The notes beneath the pieces were generated by a model. It did no database searches, was not told the origin of the DNA, and was given only the letters and a program-made list of their open reading frames with translations. DNA of 9,519 bases from the NCBI GenBank assembly GCA_023423275.1, contig JAFAFW010000102.1:1-9519 (forward strand). The letters run 5' to 3'. The translations under genes were made by a program, and so were the position numbers. Positions 1-7,444 of the stretch are shown here, piece after piece; position 1 is the first letter of the stretch, and every line of letters starts with the position of its first letter. The stretch is from Pseudomonadota bacterium (GTDB lineage Bacteria > Pseudomonadota > Alphaproteobacteria > Rhizobiales > Hyphomicrobiaceae).

Positions 1-25
1 CGGCCGTGTCAGGGTGCCCCTATGA
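1..25 (+). CDS. 3' end of an unidentified gene upstream of hsdR (partial)
   Basis: Only the last seven codons (reading GRVRVPL) and a TGA stop are visible. The TGA (23-25) overlaps the ATG of the restriction subunit gene (22-24) in the arrangement ATGA, typical of translationally coupled genes in one operon. From the usual order of type I restriction operons this is probably hsdS, hsdM or an accessory gene placed between them. Too little sequence is present to identify it. The reading frame is seen directly; the operon membership is inference. Confidence 0.5.
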
Positions 26-3000
26 GCGAATATCGCCTCGCCGAGAAGCCCGCGCTCGATGCCCTGATGGCGATGGGCTACGTCGTGCTTCATCACGAGG
101 CGGCGATGACGATGCGGCAGGAGGCGAATCGCGTCCTGCTGAAGCCCGTGTTGATCGAGGCCCTTCAATCCCTGAACGAGGGGCTTGGAGCCGGGGACGC
201 CGAGGCGATCTACAGCGACTTGTCCACGCTGTCGGACAACGAGGAATGGCAGCGACGTCTGCGTGGCGCCTATTCCCGGCGGCTGAAGGGTGAGGCCAAG
301 GATCGGCCGGTCGCCCTGATCGACTTCAAGCAGCCCGATAAGAACCGCTACCACGTCGCGCACCAGTTCAAGGTCGAGGCGCAGCGGCCGCGGATCGCTG
401 ACCTTGTGGTGTTCGTGAACGGCATCCCGCTGGTAGTGATCGAGGCCAAGTGTCCGCTGAAGGCGGCGGATCGATCCGGTCAGGCGTTCGAACAGATTAA
501 GCAGTATGAGCGCGACATCCCGCGCCTGTTCTATCCCAACGCCTTCAACATCGTCACCGATGGCATGGCGACCCTGTATGGCGCGACCGGCGCCCCGGCG
601 AAGTTCTATGCGTCTTGGCCCGACCCGTGGCCGCACACACGCGAGGAGTTCGCCGACGACCTGACTAAAGACCTGTGGTGCCTGCTGGAGCCATCTCGGC
701 TGCTGGACCTACTGGCCCACTTCATCGTCTTCGAGACCGATCCCGACAGCGGGCGCCGGATCAAGAAGGTGTGCCGCTATCAGCAGTTTCGGGCGGTCAA
801 CAAGGCGGTGAACCGCGTCGCCGAGGGGACCAAGAAGAAGGGGCTGATCTGGCACACCCAAGGGTCGGGCAAGAGCCTGACGATGGTGTTCCTCGCCCTG
901 AAGCTGAAGACCCATCTGACGCTGGACGCCCCGACGCTTCAGAACCCCAACATTCTCGTCCTGACCGACCGCATCGATCTGGACGATCAGATTTCCAAGA
1001 CCTTCGTCGCGTGCGGTCTGCCCAACCCGAAACAGGCGGCTTCGGTCAGCGAACTGCGCGAAGCCGTGGCGCGCGGCGGCTCCGGCCAGATCCTGCTCTC
1101 AACCATCTTCAAGTTCCAAGGCTCCAAGGAGCCGATCCCGAACTCGGAGGACTGGATCGTGCTGGTGGACGAATGTCACCGCACACAAGAGAAAGACCTC
1201 GGCGCCTTCCTTCAGGCGACCCTGCCCGGTGCCCGATATTTCGGTTTCACCGGCACGCCCATCAAGAAGGCCGACAAGGACACCTACGCCCGCTTCAGCG
1301 AGCCGGACGAGACCTACCTCGACAAATACGGCATAGACGACGCCGTGCGCGACGGCGCCACCGTGCCGATACTTTACGAAGGCCGGAAGACCGAGTGGTC
1401 GATCAACGAGGCCGAAATCGACATCCTGTTCGACCGCTGGTTCGTCGATCTGTCCGACGAGAAGCGCGAGAAGCTGAAGCAGAAAGGCGTCAGCCTCGCC
1501 CTGATCGCCAAGCACCCGGAGCGCATCCGGCTTATCGCGCGCGACATCTGGGAGCATTTCAAACAGACCTGTCGCCCGGACGGCTTCAAGGCCCAGATCG
1601 TCGCCATCGACCGCGAGTCGGTCTTGCTCTACCGGCTGGCCTTGGCCGAGGTGATCGGCGCCGATCTGGCGAAGGACGGCATCGGTGAAACGGAAGCGGC
1701 GGCCAAGGCCGACCGAATGATCGCCTGCGTCTTCTCCAAGAGCCAAGAGGACGACAAGCCGAGCGAAGATCCCTACATCGCAGCCGTCCGCACCGAGCTG
1801 ATCGCCCACTATCTCGACGACGACGGTGAGAAAACCGCCAAGAAGGCGTTCAAGGGCAACACGGATGAGCCGAGCTTTCTCATTGTCTGCGATAAGCTGC
1901 TGACCGGCTTCGACGCGCCGAACGAGCATGTCATGTATCTGGACAAGCCGCTGCGCGAGCATGGCCTGCTGCAAGCCATCGCGCGCACCAATCGCACGTG
2001 CTCCATCAATCGTCCGGACGGCACGACGGTCGATAAACCTCATGGCCGGATCGTGGATTACATCGGCGTCACCAAGAACCTCGAAGACGCTTTGTCGTCC
2101 TATCGCGCTGACGACGTTCAGAATGCCCTGCGCGACCTTGATCTGCTGCGTCGCGATCTGCGTGAGACCCATGCGCGATTCATGCGTCAAAAGCGGCTGA
2201 TGGGCCTCGACGGTATGGACGAGAAGGCCGCCGCGTACGCCGTAGAGAGGATGGTTTCGGGTGGCTGCGAGGATGACTGGTTCGAACTTCAGCGGCTCGG
2301 CCGTCACTTCGTGCGCACCTACGGCGACCTGTCGCCGGATCCGGCCATCCTCGACTTCACCAAGGACATGAAGTGGACCGCCGCCTTCCTGCGGCTTGTG
2401 CAGCAGGCCATCAGCAAGGATGAGAGCCTCGACCACCTGACCTACTCGGGCAAGATCAGGGACATGCTGGAGGAGCATGTTCGCGCCACCGGCCTGACCA
2501 CGACCGTCCGCCTTCGCAACATCACCGATCCAGAGTTCAAGGACGACTTTCAAACCGAGGAGAAGTCGGAAGGGGAATTGCACGAGGCTTTCGTGCGGAA
2601 GGCCGCTGAACTCAAGCGCGTGACCCGTGAACTGGTTGACAAGAACTCGACCCAATACGGCCGCTTCTCCGAGCGGGTTTTGGAAATCATCCGCCGGTTC
2701 GAGGAAGGCCAGATCGCCGCCGCCGATGGCCTCAAGGACTTTGAAGACCTGACTGGCGGCATCGAGGCTGAGGCAGGCGCCCACGCAAAACTGGGGATGG
2801 ACGAGCGCGCCTTCGCTATCCTGCGGATCGTCGAGCCGCATGCGACGAGGGCTGACCACGAAACTTTACAGTTCGCCGCCGTGGCGATTGGCGCCCTCTA
2901 CACCAGCGCGCAAGCCAGCCAGCCGTCATGGTACTTCATGGATGGGTACAAACGTGACCTGCGGAAGGATGTGCGCAAGAAACTAAAGGATTGCCAGCTG

Positions 3001-3072
3001 GCGGAACCGGCATCGGTTTGCACAGAGATCGAGGATTATGCGGTTCACGCGTACGGCAGCGCGATGTCATGA
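22..3072 (+). CDS. hsdR: Type I restriction endonuclease, R (HsdR) subunit
   Basis: This 1016-residue protein is the motor and nuclease subunit of a type I restriction-modification complex. It joins an HsdM2-HsdS core, translocates DNA using ATP and cuts unmodified DNA at a distance. The N-terminal PD-(D/E)xK nuclease is visible as D127 followed by E141-A-K143. The superfamily 2 helicase core follows: a glutamine motif near 253-261 (YQQFRAVNK), Walker A at 281-285 (GSGKS), DECH at 383-386, GFTGTP at 408-413, and late motifs around LLTGFDAP (about 627) and QAIARTNR (about 651-658). The remainder, from about 720, is the helical C-terminal region that contacts HsdM. Length is normal for the family and no motif is broken, so it is probably functional. 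ATG 22 is supported by the ATGA overlap with the preceding gene and an AGGG at 11-14. Its stop overlaps the next gene the same way. HsdM and HsdS are not in the window. Confidence 0.96.
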   Translation: MSEYRLAEKPALDALMAMGYVVLHHEAAMTMRQEANRVLLKPVLIEALQSLNEGLGAGDAEAIYSDLSTLSDNEEWQRRLRGAYSRRLKGEAKDRPVALIDFKQPDKNRYHVAHQFKVEAQRPRIADLVVFVNGIPLVVIEAKCPLKAADRSGQAFEQIKQYERDIPRLFYPNAFNIVTDGMATLYGATGAPAKFYASWPDPWPHTREEFADDLTKDLWCLLEPSRLLDLLAHFIVFETDPDSGRRIKKVCRYQQFRAVNKAVNRVAEGTKKKGLIWHTQGSGKSLTMVFLALKLKTHLTLDAPTLQNPNILVLTDRIDLDDQISKTFVACGLPNPKQAASVSELREAVARGGSGQILLSTIFKFQGSKEPIPNSEDWIVLVDECHRTQEKDLGAFLQATLPGARYFGFTGTPIKKADKDTYARFSEPDETYLDKYGIDDAVRDGATVPILYEGRKTEWSINEAEIDILFDRWFVDLSDEKREKLKQKGVSLALIAKHPERIRLIARDIWEHFKQTCRPDGFKAQIVAIDRESVLLYRLALAEVIGADLAKDGIGETEAAAKADRMIACVFSKSQEDDKPSEDPYIAAVRTELIAHYLDDDGEKTAKKAFKGNTDEPSFLIVCDKLLTGFDAPNEHVMYLDKPLREHGLLQAIARTNRTCSINRPDGTTVDKPHGRIVDYIGVTKNLEDALSSYRADDVQNALRDLDLLRRDLRETHARFMRQKRLMGLDGMDEKAAAYAVERMVSGGCEDDWFELQRLGRHFVRTYGDLSPDPAILDFTKDMKWTAAFLRLVQQAISKDESLDHLTYSGKIRDMLEEHVRATGLTTTVRLRNITDPEFKDDFQTEEKSEGELHEAFVRKAAELKRVTRELVDKNSTQYGRFSERVLEIIRRFEEGQIAAADGLKDFEDLTGGIEAEAGAHAKLGMDERAFAILRIVEPHATRADHETLQFAAVAIGALYTSAQASQPSWYFMDGYKRDLRKDVRKKLKDCQLAEPASVCTEIEDYAVHAYGSAMS

Positions 3073-3836
3073 AGCACTTACGCATAGGTCAGACAGAGAT
3101 TTGCTATCGCGTACGCCGGTCAGCCAAGGCGGCCGAACGGCACATTACGGTTACGCCGGATAACGTTGAGGTGTTGGCCTTATCTACGGATGATGAACGC
3201 GACATTGAAGCTTTCCTACAGCGAAAGCGCCGGTGGCTGTTTAACACGGTTCGCGAGTTAGAGCATAAGGTCTCAAAGCGCCCAGTCGTACCGCGGTTCA
3301 TGACGGGTTCAAAAATTCCGTTTCGTGGTCGGATGATGAAGCTCGCCGTTCGCCGACACGATGGACCTCAGATTGCGATTGGCTTGCGCAACGGTTTTTT
3401 CGTAGATCTTCCTCCATGGGTGAAGAATGATCAGACAGACGAGATTGTCGCCAACGAGATCAAACTCTGGCTCAAGCGGCGGGTCAGGCGTGACGTGCAG
3501 GATATTGTCGCAAAGCACACCCAGCGTTTTGGATTGGTGCCACGTGCGTTGCGCGTCGCCGATATGAAAACTGGGTGGGGATCATGCGGCGTCAAAGGCA
3601 CAATCTGCATCAATTGGCATCTGATTTTCGCCCCTCGCCGCGTGCTGGAATATGTGGTGGTTCACGAACTTGCGCACCTTAAACATCGGTCGCACGGAAA
3701 GCAGTTCTGGAAATTCATAGCCGAGATGATGCCGGAATATGCGTCGTCGAAGGCGTGGCTGGACAAGCACCAAGGGATGCTGGACAGCTCATTCTTGAAT
3801 GCGAGACGGAATACGATCGGTGGCACCGCGGTCTAG
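3069..3836 (+). CDS. YgjP/DUF45-type zinc metallopeptidase linked to hsdR
   Basis: A 255-residue protein of the YgjP/DUF45 (SprT-like, WLM-related) metallopeptidase group. The zinc site is clear: HELAH at 199-203 with H199 and H203 as ligands and E200 as catalytic base. A following H-R-S-H-G-K-Q-F-W stretch supplies the third ligand, probably H209. The family-typical W-G-S-C lies at 170-173. There is no signal peptide or membrane segment, so it is cytoplasmic. The frame is open upstream to 2991, but ATG 3069 is preferred because it overlaps the hsdR stop as ATGA and gives a family-like N-terminus (MKHLRIGQTE). Genes of this family often sit next to hsdR; their substrate and role in restriction are unknown. 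By eye the gene is less GC-rich than hsdR, with more A/T at third positions, hinting at a separate origin. Confidence 0.9.
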   Translation: MKHLRIGQTEICYRVRRSAKAAERHITVTPDNVEVLALSTDDERDIEAFLQRKRRWLFNTVRELEHKVSKRPVVPRFMTGSKIPFRGRMMKLAVRRHDGPQIAIGLRNGFFVDLPPWVKNDQTDEIVANEIKLWLKRRVRRDVQDIVAKHTQRFGLVPRALRVADMKTGWGSCGVKGTICINWHLIFAPRRVLEYVVVHELAHLKHRSHGKQFWKFIAEMMPEYASSKAWLDKHQGMLDSSFLNARRNTIGGTAV

Positions 3837-3886
3837 AAAACATCGTATAGCGGACGGCGTAGAAGCGGACATTGCTGCAACCGCGC

Positions 3887-5392
3887 CTAGCTTCGACATG
3901 CGACCTGTGCCGATATCGCCGTCGCCCGTTCCGCAACTTCGGTGGGTTCCAGGCGTTGCAGTTCCTTGATGGACTTCGCCCAAGGTGCCTCGGCGAAAAC
4001 GATGCCATTGGCCTCAAGAAAGCTGGCAGCCGTGCCACCTTTGATCGCGAACCCGATCTGCTCCGGGATGCTGCCTGTCGTCGCGGCTACTCTCAACGAG
4101 TTCAGTTTGCTGACGACAACGCCAGCCACGTTGCCATATTGATCGAGCACGGGGCCACCGCTGTTACCAGACTGTACCGCCGCACTGATCTGAATTAGGC
4201 TTGTGTTGTCGCCCAACCCTGCCAGAGCGGTGACGGAACCGCGAGTAAAGTTTCCGGATGATGCGATCAGCGACTGCAGCGGAAAACCGAAAACCGCAAT
4301 ATCCTCACCCAATTGAACCTGCTGACGCCTAAGAGTAGCAGGCTGGATACCCACGGCTTTTTCTGGACTGACTTGCAACAATGCCAGATCATTCAATTTA
4401 TCACGCGACGAGACCCGCGCTGAGATCGGCTGCTTTCCAGGCTGCCTGATGCTGATCTGGCGACAATTTTCCACAACATGTGCGTTGGTCAGGAGGTGGC
4501 CTTGGTCGGTGATGAAGAACGCCGTGCCTGTGGAAAGACCTTCTGTCGGTGTCGGCAGAGTAGAGGGCGCCTGTGTTTCCACATTGGGAGAGGACGGCGT
4601 TACAGCCGGTGCAATACTCACTGTAGAGGCGTTGCGCTCAAGTACCCGCATGCTCGCCCAACCCGTCATTCCACGCCACGTGAAACGGCACCAAGTCGAG
4701 CTGCTGTCGTCATCAAGCGATGCACTGCATTCGCCGAGGGCACTGAGAAGTCCCTCGCGTGCCGGGATGGCTGTCAACACTGGGCCGCGCAGCGACGGCG
4801 CGGAACGTAAGTTGATCGCCCCGTCCACGGCACCTGTCTGCACGCGGTATAAGGGTGTTCGACCCGCCGCATGCAACGGACGTTGCTCCGCCATAAAGAT
4901 ATCAGCCAAGCACTGTCGAACGATGCTGATAGCTTTGCCAGCTCCGGCCAGGGAGAGCGATCGGGCGCTTGAGCCCTCGGTAATCACGGTGAGCTGGTTA
5001 CCTGCCCCCATGGCTGTCACGGCTGAAGCTGAAAGTGAAGCCAGTCGGATACCGCCGCCGGATAGTCGCGTGGCTGTGCCGGAATACACGAGCCTGCCAT
5101 CGACGGCCACACGCACCGGTCCGGGGCGCATGTCTCGGAGGCCCTTGTGTTCTCCTAGTGCGCCGCGCCAATCTCCGTTTCGCTGCAGCATGAGCACGAA
5201 CCGCGTACCCATCTGATAGTCCGCATAGGCGTGGCATCCTATCGGCTGGTGAGGCTGCCCCGTCAGTGCCACCTTCCAGTTACTGCTGCTCCAAACGATC
5301 TTCTCTTCCGCCGAAGCTCCGACCAGCGGATAACCAAAAAGACCGGACAGGCTGAGGATGCCTGTCAGCAACCGTTGGAAATAGCGCGCCAA
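3887..5392 (-). CDS. Secreted SH3-domain and trypsin-like (S1C) serine protease
   Basis: A 501-residue exported protease when read from TTG at 5392. From that start, residues 1-28 form a signal peptide ending in VGASA. Residues about 31-165 form a module (tryptophan and cysteines at its ends, an S-L-S-L-A-G-A-G-K segment) that faintly resembles IalB-like alphaproteobacterial secreted domains. About 187-254 is a bacterial SH3 domain (NLRSAPSLRGPVLTAIP). After a Pro/Thr linker comes a DegP/HtrA-like trypsin domain with the full triad: H305 in NAHVV, D335 in NDLALL and S411 in GNSGGP. No PDZ domain follows. TTG is preferred over ATG 5431 because GGAGG lies 8 bases upstream of it and the signal peptide begins immediately. 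The ATG has no ribosome site and abuts a hairpin. It is convergent with the restriction operon, so probably not part of it. A periplasmic quality-control or processing role is inferred; the substrate is unknown. Confidence 0.87.
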   Translation of the reverse strand: MARYFQRLLTGILSLSGLFGYPLVGASAEEKIVWSSSNWKVALTGQPHQPIGCHAYADYQMGTRFVLMLQRNGDWRGALGEHKGLRDMRPGPVRVAVDGRLVYSGTATRLSGGGIRLASLSASAVTAMGAGNQLTVITEGSSARSLSLAGAGKAISIVRQCLADIFMAEQRPLHAAGRTPLYRVQTGAVDGAINLRSAPSLRGPVLTAIPAREGLLSALGECSASLDDDSSSTWCRFTWRGMTGWASMRVLERNASTVSIAPAVTPSSPNVETQAPSTLPTPTEGLSTGTAFFITDQGHLLTNAHVVENCRQISIRQPGKQPISARVSSRDKLNDLALLQVSPEKAVGIQPATLRRQQVQLGEDIAVFGFPLQSLIASSGNFTRGSVTALAGLGDNTSLIQISAAVQSGNSGGPVLDQYGNVAGVVVSKLNSLRVAATTGSIPEQIGFAIKGGTAASFLEANGIVFAEAPWAKSIKELQRLEPTEVAERATAISAQVACRS

Positions 5393-5434
5393 CTTCGTTC
5401 CCTCCACCCGACAGAAATCCTCTGGTCTCATAAA

Positions 5435-5454
5435 GAGAGCGAAGGACCGCTCTC
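5435..5454. repeat. Perfect 7-bp inverted repeat upstream of the serine protease gene
   Basis: GAGAGCG (5435-5441) and CGCTCTC (5448-5454) form a stem with a 6-base loop, lying 42 bases upstream of the preferred TTG start and directly against the alternative ATG at 5431. Read on the minus strand it is followed by only three T residues. It could be a weak terminator for the upstream resolvase gene, an operator or a leader hairpin. Its position against the ATG argues that the ATG is not the start. Confidence 0.45.
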
Positions 5455-5559
5455 GTCAAGAAATGGCGGCCGGGGAACAGATGTTTGGTGCGTCCTGCTC
5501 CTGGCTGCTGCCGACGAGTCTGACGGTCCGATGGCGTTGCTGCACGCCATTGGCAACAT

Positions 5560-6183
5560 TCACCGCGTTTCATGAGCGACCCGCTGCACGCTTCCCTCAG
5601 CTTTCAGCCGTTGGACCGTAGACGTTCCAAGCCCAGACAACCGCGCCGTCTTCAATACCCCGGTCCCGGCTTGCAGCATCGCCTTGGCAGCCGCTGTCCG
5701 TTCGTCGTCGATCCGTGCCCGACCGATCCGCTTGCCCGCGGCCCGGGCTCTGGCAATCCCGGCCTTGGTACGCGCCACGATCATCTCGCGTTCGAACTCG
5801 CTGAACACCGCCAGCATCCCGAACATGGCGCGCCCGGCCGGTGTGGTGGTGTCGAGCGCCTGCGTGTGAATGTAAAGCCCGACATTGACGCCCTGGATGG
5901 TCTCAAGCACCTCGACCAGATGCGGCAGGGAGCGGCCGAGCCGACAGGACGACCACACCGCCAGCAGATCGAACTCGCGTCGGACGGCAGCCTTCAGCAT
6001 GGCATCGAACTTTGGCCGCTTGTCACGTCCCTTGGCGCCGCTGATGCCGTGGTCCTTGTAGACCTGGACGACCTCGTGTCCAGCACGTTCGCACCAGTCG
6101 CGAAGCTCGCGCTCCTGGTTGATGGTGAGCTGATCATCGCGGCTGACCCTGACGTAGATGGCGACCCGATGCCTGCGTCCCAT
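5560..6183 (-). CDS. Serine recombinase, resolvase/invertase family
   Basis: A 207-residue small serine recombinase that would catalyse site-specific DNA strand exchange through a 5'-phosphoserine intermediate. The catalytic serine is S14 in YVRVS (10-14). R81 and R84 lie in S-S-C-R-L-G-R-S (78-85), and the long E-helix region includes FSEFEREMIVARTKAGIARA (127-146). A helix-turn-helix at about 165-195 (AKAMLQAG...GTSTVQRL) would bind the site. The usual Asp before the first arginine of the DRLGRS motif is Cys80 here. ATG 6183 is chosen over the upstream ATG at 6225 because AAGGA lies 6 bases before it and the family-typical N-terminus begins there. No transposase gene is visible, so it may be a remnant of a Tn3-like element, a plasmid multimer resolution protein or an orphan. 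Confidence 0.9.
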   Translation of the reverse strand: MGRRHRVAIYVRVSRDDQLTINQERELRDWCERAGHEVVQVYKDHGISGAKGRDKRPKFDAMLKAAVRREFDLLAVWSSCRLGRSLPHLVEVLETIQGVNVGLYIHTQALDTTTPAGRAMFGMLAVFSEFEREMIVARTKAGIARARAAGKRIGRARIDDERTAAAKAMLQAGTGVLKTARLSGLGTSTVQRLKAEGSVQRVAHETR

Positions 6184-6202
6184 GCTGGTTCCTTGCGCTG
6201 TT

Positions 6203-6265
6203 TGTCCACTCCGACATGATACCATAATCGGCCATTTTACGTATATGGCGATTGCGCATCAGACA
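6203..6265. promoter_or_regulatory. Possible recombination/promoter region of the resolvase gene
   Basis: Directly upstream of the resolvase gene, minus-strand reading shows TGTCTGAT (complement of 6258-6265) and TGTC-GGAGTG-GACA (complement of 6203-6216). Between them is the inverted repeat GCCAT-N9-ATGGC (6231-6235 and 6245-6249) around TTTACGTAT. TGTC-type ends are seen in resolvase subsites of Tn3-family res sites, and res normally lies beside the resolvase gene. The stretch is also more AT-rich than its surroundings. The match is partial and the subsite spacing is not canonical, so assignment as a res site is inference. Confidence 0.3.
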
Positions 6266-6267
6266 CC

Positions 6268-6281
6268 CCCGTGTTTACGGG
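6268..6281. repeat. Short hairpin CCCGT-GTTT-ACGGG
   Basis: A perfect 5-bp stem with a 4-base loop lies between the cupin gene and the resolvase gene. No T-run follows on either strand, so it is not a convincing intrinsic terminator. It lies next to the TGTC motif at 6258-6265. Confidence 0.3.
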
Positions 6282-6301
6282 CTTTGCGAGGGCTCCTTTC
6301 A

Positions 6302-6326
6302 CTGACCTTTTCCGTATAGAGGTCAG
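6302..6326. repeat. Perfect 7-bp inverted repeat with 11-base spacer
   Basis: CTGACCT (6302-6308) and AGGTCAG (6320-6326) flank TTTCCGTATAG. The repeat lies in the 202-bp gap between the cupin stop and the resolvase start. It could be a protein-binding dyad, part of the recombination region or a transcript-end hairpin of the cupin gene. No poly-T tract supports the last option. Confidence 0.4.
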
Positions 6327-6385
6327 ATCCATGCAACCAGCTTGCACACCCCGCCGAAGTCATGGGCGCCAACGCTATAGAGGGG

Positions 6386-6748
6386 TTACTTCATCTCGAT
6401 CATGATGACATGCGTGGGTGTGTCGCCGACGTTCTCTCCAATGTGCGTCTGCGCCTGGGATTGAAGCATGTCGCCAGTTTTGAACTCGCGGGTGAGCACT
6501 TTGCCATCCGGGAGAGTGATTGTGCGTTTGAACGGGCTCAGCGCAAATAGAACGAAAGCGGGGTGATGGTGCTGGTTTGTCTTCTGCCCGGGAAGATCGC
6601 GATATTCGAGGATGCGAACGCGGTCGTTCTCAAACCGGACTTTATACTTGTCACCGTCTGTAATGACCGGGTCGGCAGCCAGTGCAGCGGAAGCAAAGAA
6701 GACGATCGCGATCGTAGCAGTGATCGAATGCAGCGATGGAAACTTCAT
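6386..6748 (-). CDS. Small exported cupin-domain protein
   Basis: A 120-residue protein with a clear signal peptide (MKFPSLHSITATIAIVFFASAALA, cleaved before A-D-P) and a mature single-domain cupin of about 96 residues. The cupin features are a HHHP cluster after QKTNQ, a TLPDGKVL turn, a TGDM motif and a late THIGENVGDTP segment. The histidines could bind a metal, but the enzymatic role cannot be told. ATG 6748 is chosen over the open frame to 6835 because GAGAGG lies 8 bases upstream and the signal peptide starts there. The gene is 138 bp downstream of the HD-domain gene on the same strand, with its own likely ribosome site, so it may be a separate transcript. Confidence 0.8.
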   Translation of the reverse strand: MKFPSLHSITATIAIVFFASAALAADPVITDGDKYKVRFENDRVRILEYRDLPGQKTNQHHHPAFVLFALSPFKRTITLPDGKVLTREFKTGDMLQSQAQTHIGENVGDTPTHVIMIEMK

Positions 6749-6818
6749 GACAAGTACCTCTCTTTCCGTGGCGACCTGATCGCGAGCCTCAGATATTGTG
6801 GCAGCCACTCCATGCGCC

Positions 6819-6853
6819 CGAAACGAAACTATCACGAGCCGCCAACCGTTTCG
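6819..6853. repeat. 7-bp inverted repeat upstream of the cupin gene
   Basis: CGAAACG (6819-6825) and CGTTTCG (6847-6853) are perfect inverted arms separated by 21 bases, in the gap between the HD-domain gene and the cupin gene. This could be a regulatory dyad for the cupin promoter or a chance repeat. No poly-T tract follows. Confidence 0.25.
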
Positions 6854-6886
6854 CGAAGACCGCGTTGAACTTACCCTAGTCCCGGC

Positions 6887-7444
6887 TCATCTGCGCGGGC
6901 CGGATATTGAGATCACTGCCTCGGCCAACGTCGCCGCTTCCTCGAACCGCCGCAAGAGCGATGGCGATGCGGGCGGTAATCCTCTCACCACAGCGCGTGA
7001 CCACTCGACATAGGCGACACGCCTTTCCAGCTCCCAGTGAACTGGCGGGTCTTCCGCCACCGCCGTCACGTTGCTGATCTTGTCAGCCAGCTTGATCAGC
7101 GCAGCGCGCGGTGACTTGTGGGGGGCGTTGACGATCTGCAGGCGCTTACGCTCCTCCTTGACGAGAGACTTGTCGTCGGTGACTTCGGCGACGAGATCGG
7201 CCACGTCTAGATTGAACATCTCGGCGATGGTCTTCGCGGTGACCTCCTGATCCTCGATCGCATCATGCAACAGCGCCGCGATGATGACGTTCTCGTCGCC
7301 GCGGCCTTCCGGTGAGTTTGCGACGAGTTGCGAAACCTCCAGCAGGTGATTGATGTACGGTTCCTGCTTCGCACCCTTCCGGCGCTGACCGGCATGCCAG
7401 AGCGCGGCTTGGTGCGCGGCCTTCAGCACATTGTGCAAGGTCAT
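6887..7444 (-). CDS. HD-domain hydrolase, small alarmone hydrolase (MESH1)-like
   Basis: A 185-residue single-domain HD hydrolase. It resembles the hydrolase half of RelA/SpoT and stand-alone MESH1-type enzymes, which convert (p)ppGpp to GDP/GTP using Mn2+. Metal and substrate residues in order are H33 (in INHLLEV), H60-D61 and E64-D65 (ALLHDAIED), and the K118-L-A-D121-K-I-S-N125 motif. The VTDDKSLVKEERKRLQI stretch at about 88-104 is also typical of the group. No synthetase, TGS or ACT domain follows, so it should only hydrolyse. The ATG at 7444 overlaps the stop of the preceding 66-codon gene as ATGA, indicating translational coupling. Family membership is well supported; alarmone as the actual substrate is inferred, since related HD enzymes act on other nucleotides. 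Confidence 0.88.
   Translation of the reverse strand: MTLHNVLKAAHQAALWHAGQRRKGAKQEPYINHLLEVSQLVANSPEGRGDENVIIAALLHDAIEDQEVTAKTIAEMFNLDVADLVAEVTDDKSLVKEERKRLQIVNAPHKSPRAALIKLADKISNVTAVAEDPPVHWELERRVAYVEWSRAVVRGLPPASPSLLRRFEEAATLAEAVISISGPRR

Noticed and set aside
675..1688. 337-codon plus-strand frame within hsdR
   Set aside because: Arg/Pro-rich out-of-frame translation of hsdR, typical of a shadow frame.
1099..2859. 586-codon open frame on the minus strand
   Set aside because: It lies entirely antisense to hsdR, whose helicase and nuclease motifs are intact. Long antisense frames are common in GC-rich coding DNA and this one shows no recognisable motif.
2991..3068. Upstream extension of the metallopeptidase frame
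   Set aside because: It would overlap hsdR by about 80 bases. ATG 3069 gives the ATGA coupling and a family-like N-terminus.
3837..3886. Terminator between the convergent metallopeptidase and serine protease genes
   Set aside because: The 50-bp gap has no stem followed by a T-run on either strand. The nearby palindrome ACCGCGGT (3825-3832) is short and within the coding region.
4449..5216. 255-codon plus-strand frame
   Set aside because: Antisense to the serine protease, which has a complete catalytic triad and signal peptide; no motif seen in the opposite frame.
6226..6385. Transposon terminal inverted repeat (GGGGGTGTCTGATGCGC read on the minus strand)
   Set aside because: It begins with a G-run like Tn3-family ends but lacks the rest of the conserved end sequence. 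No matching repeat or transposase is seen in the window.
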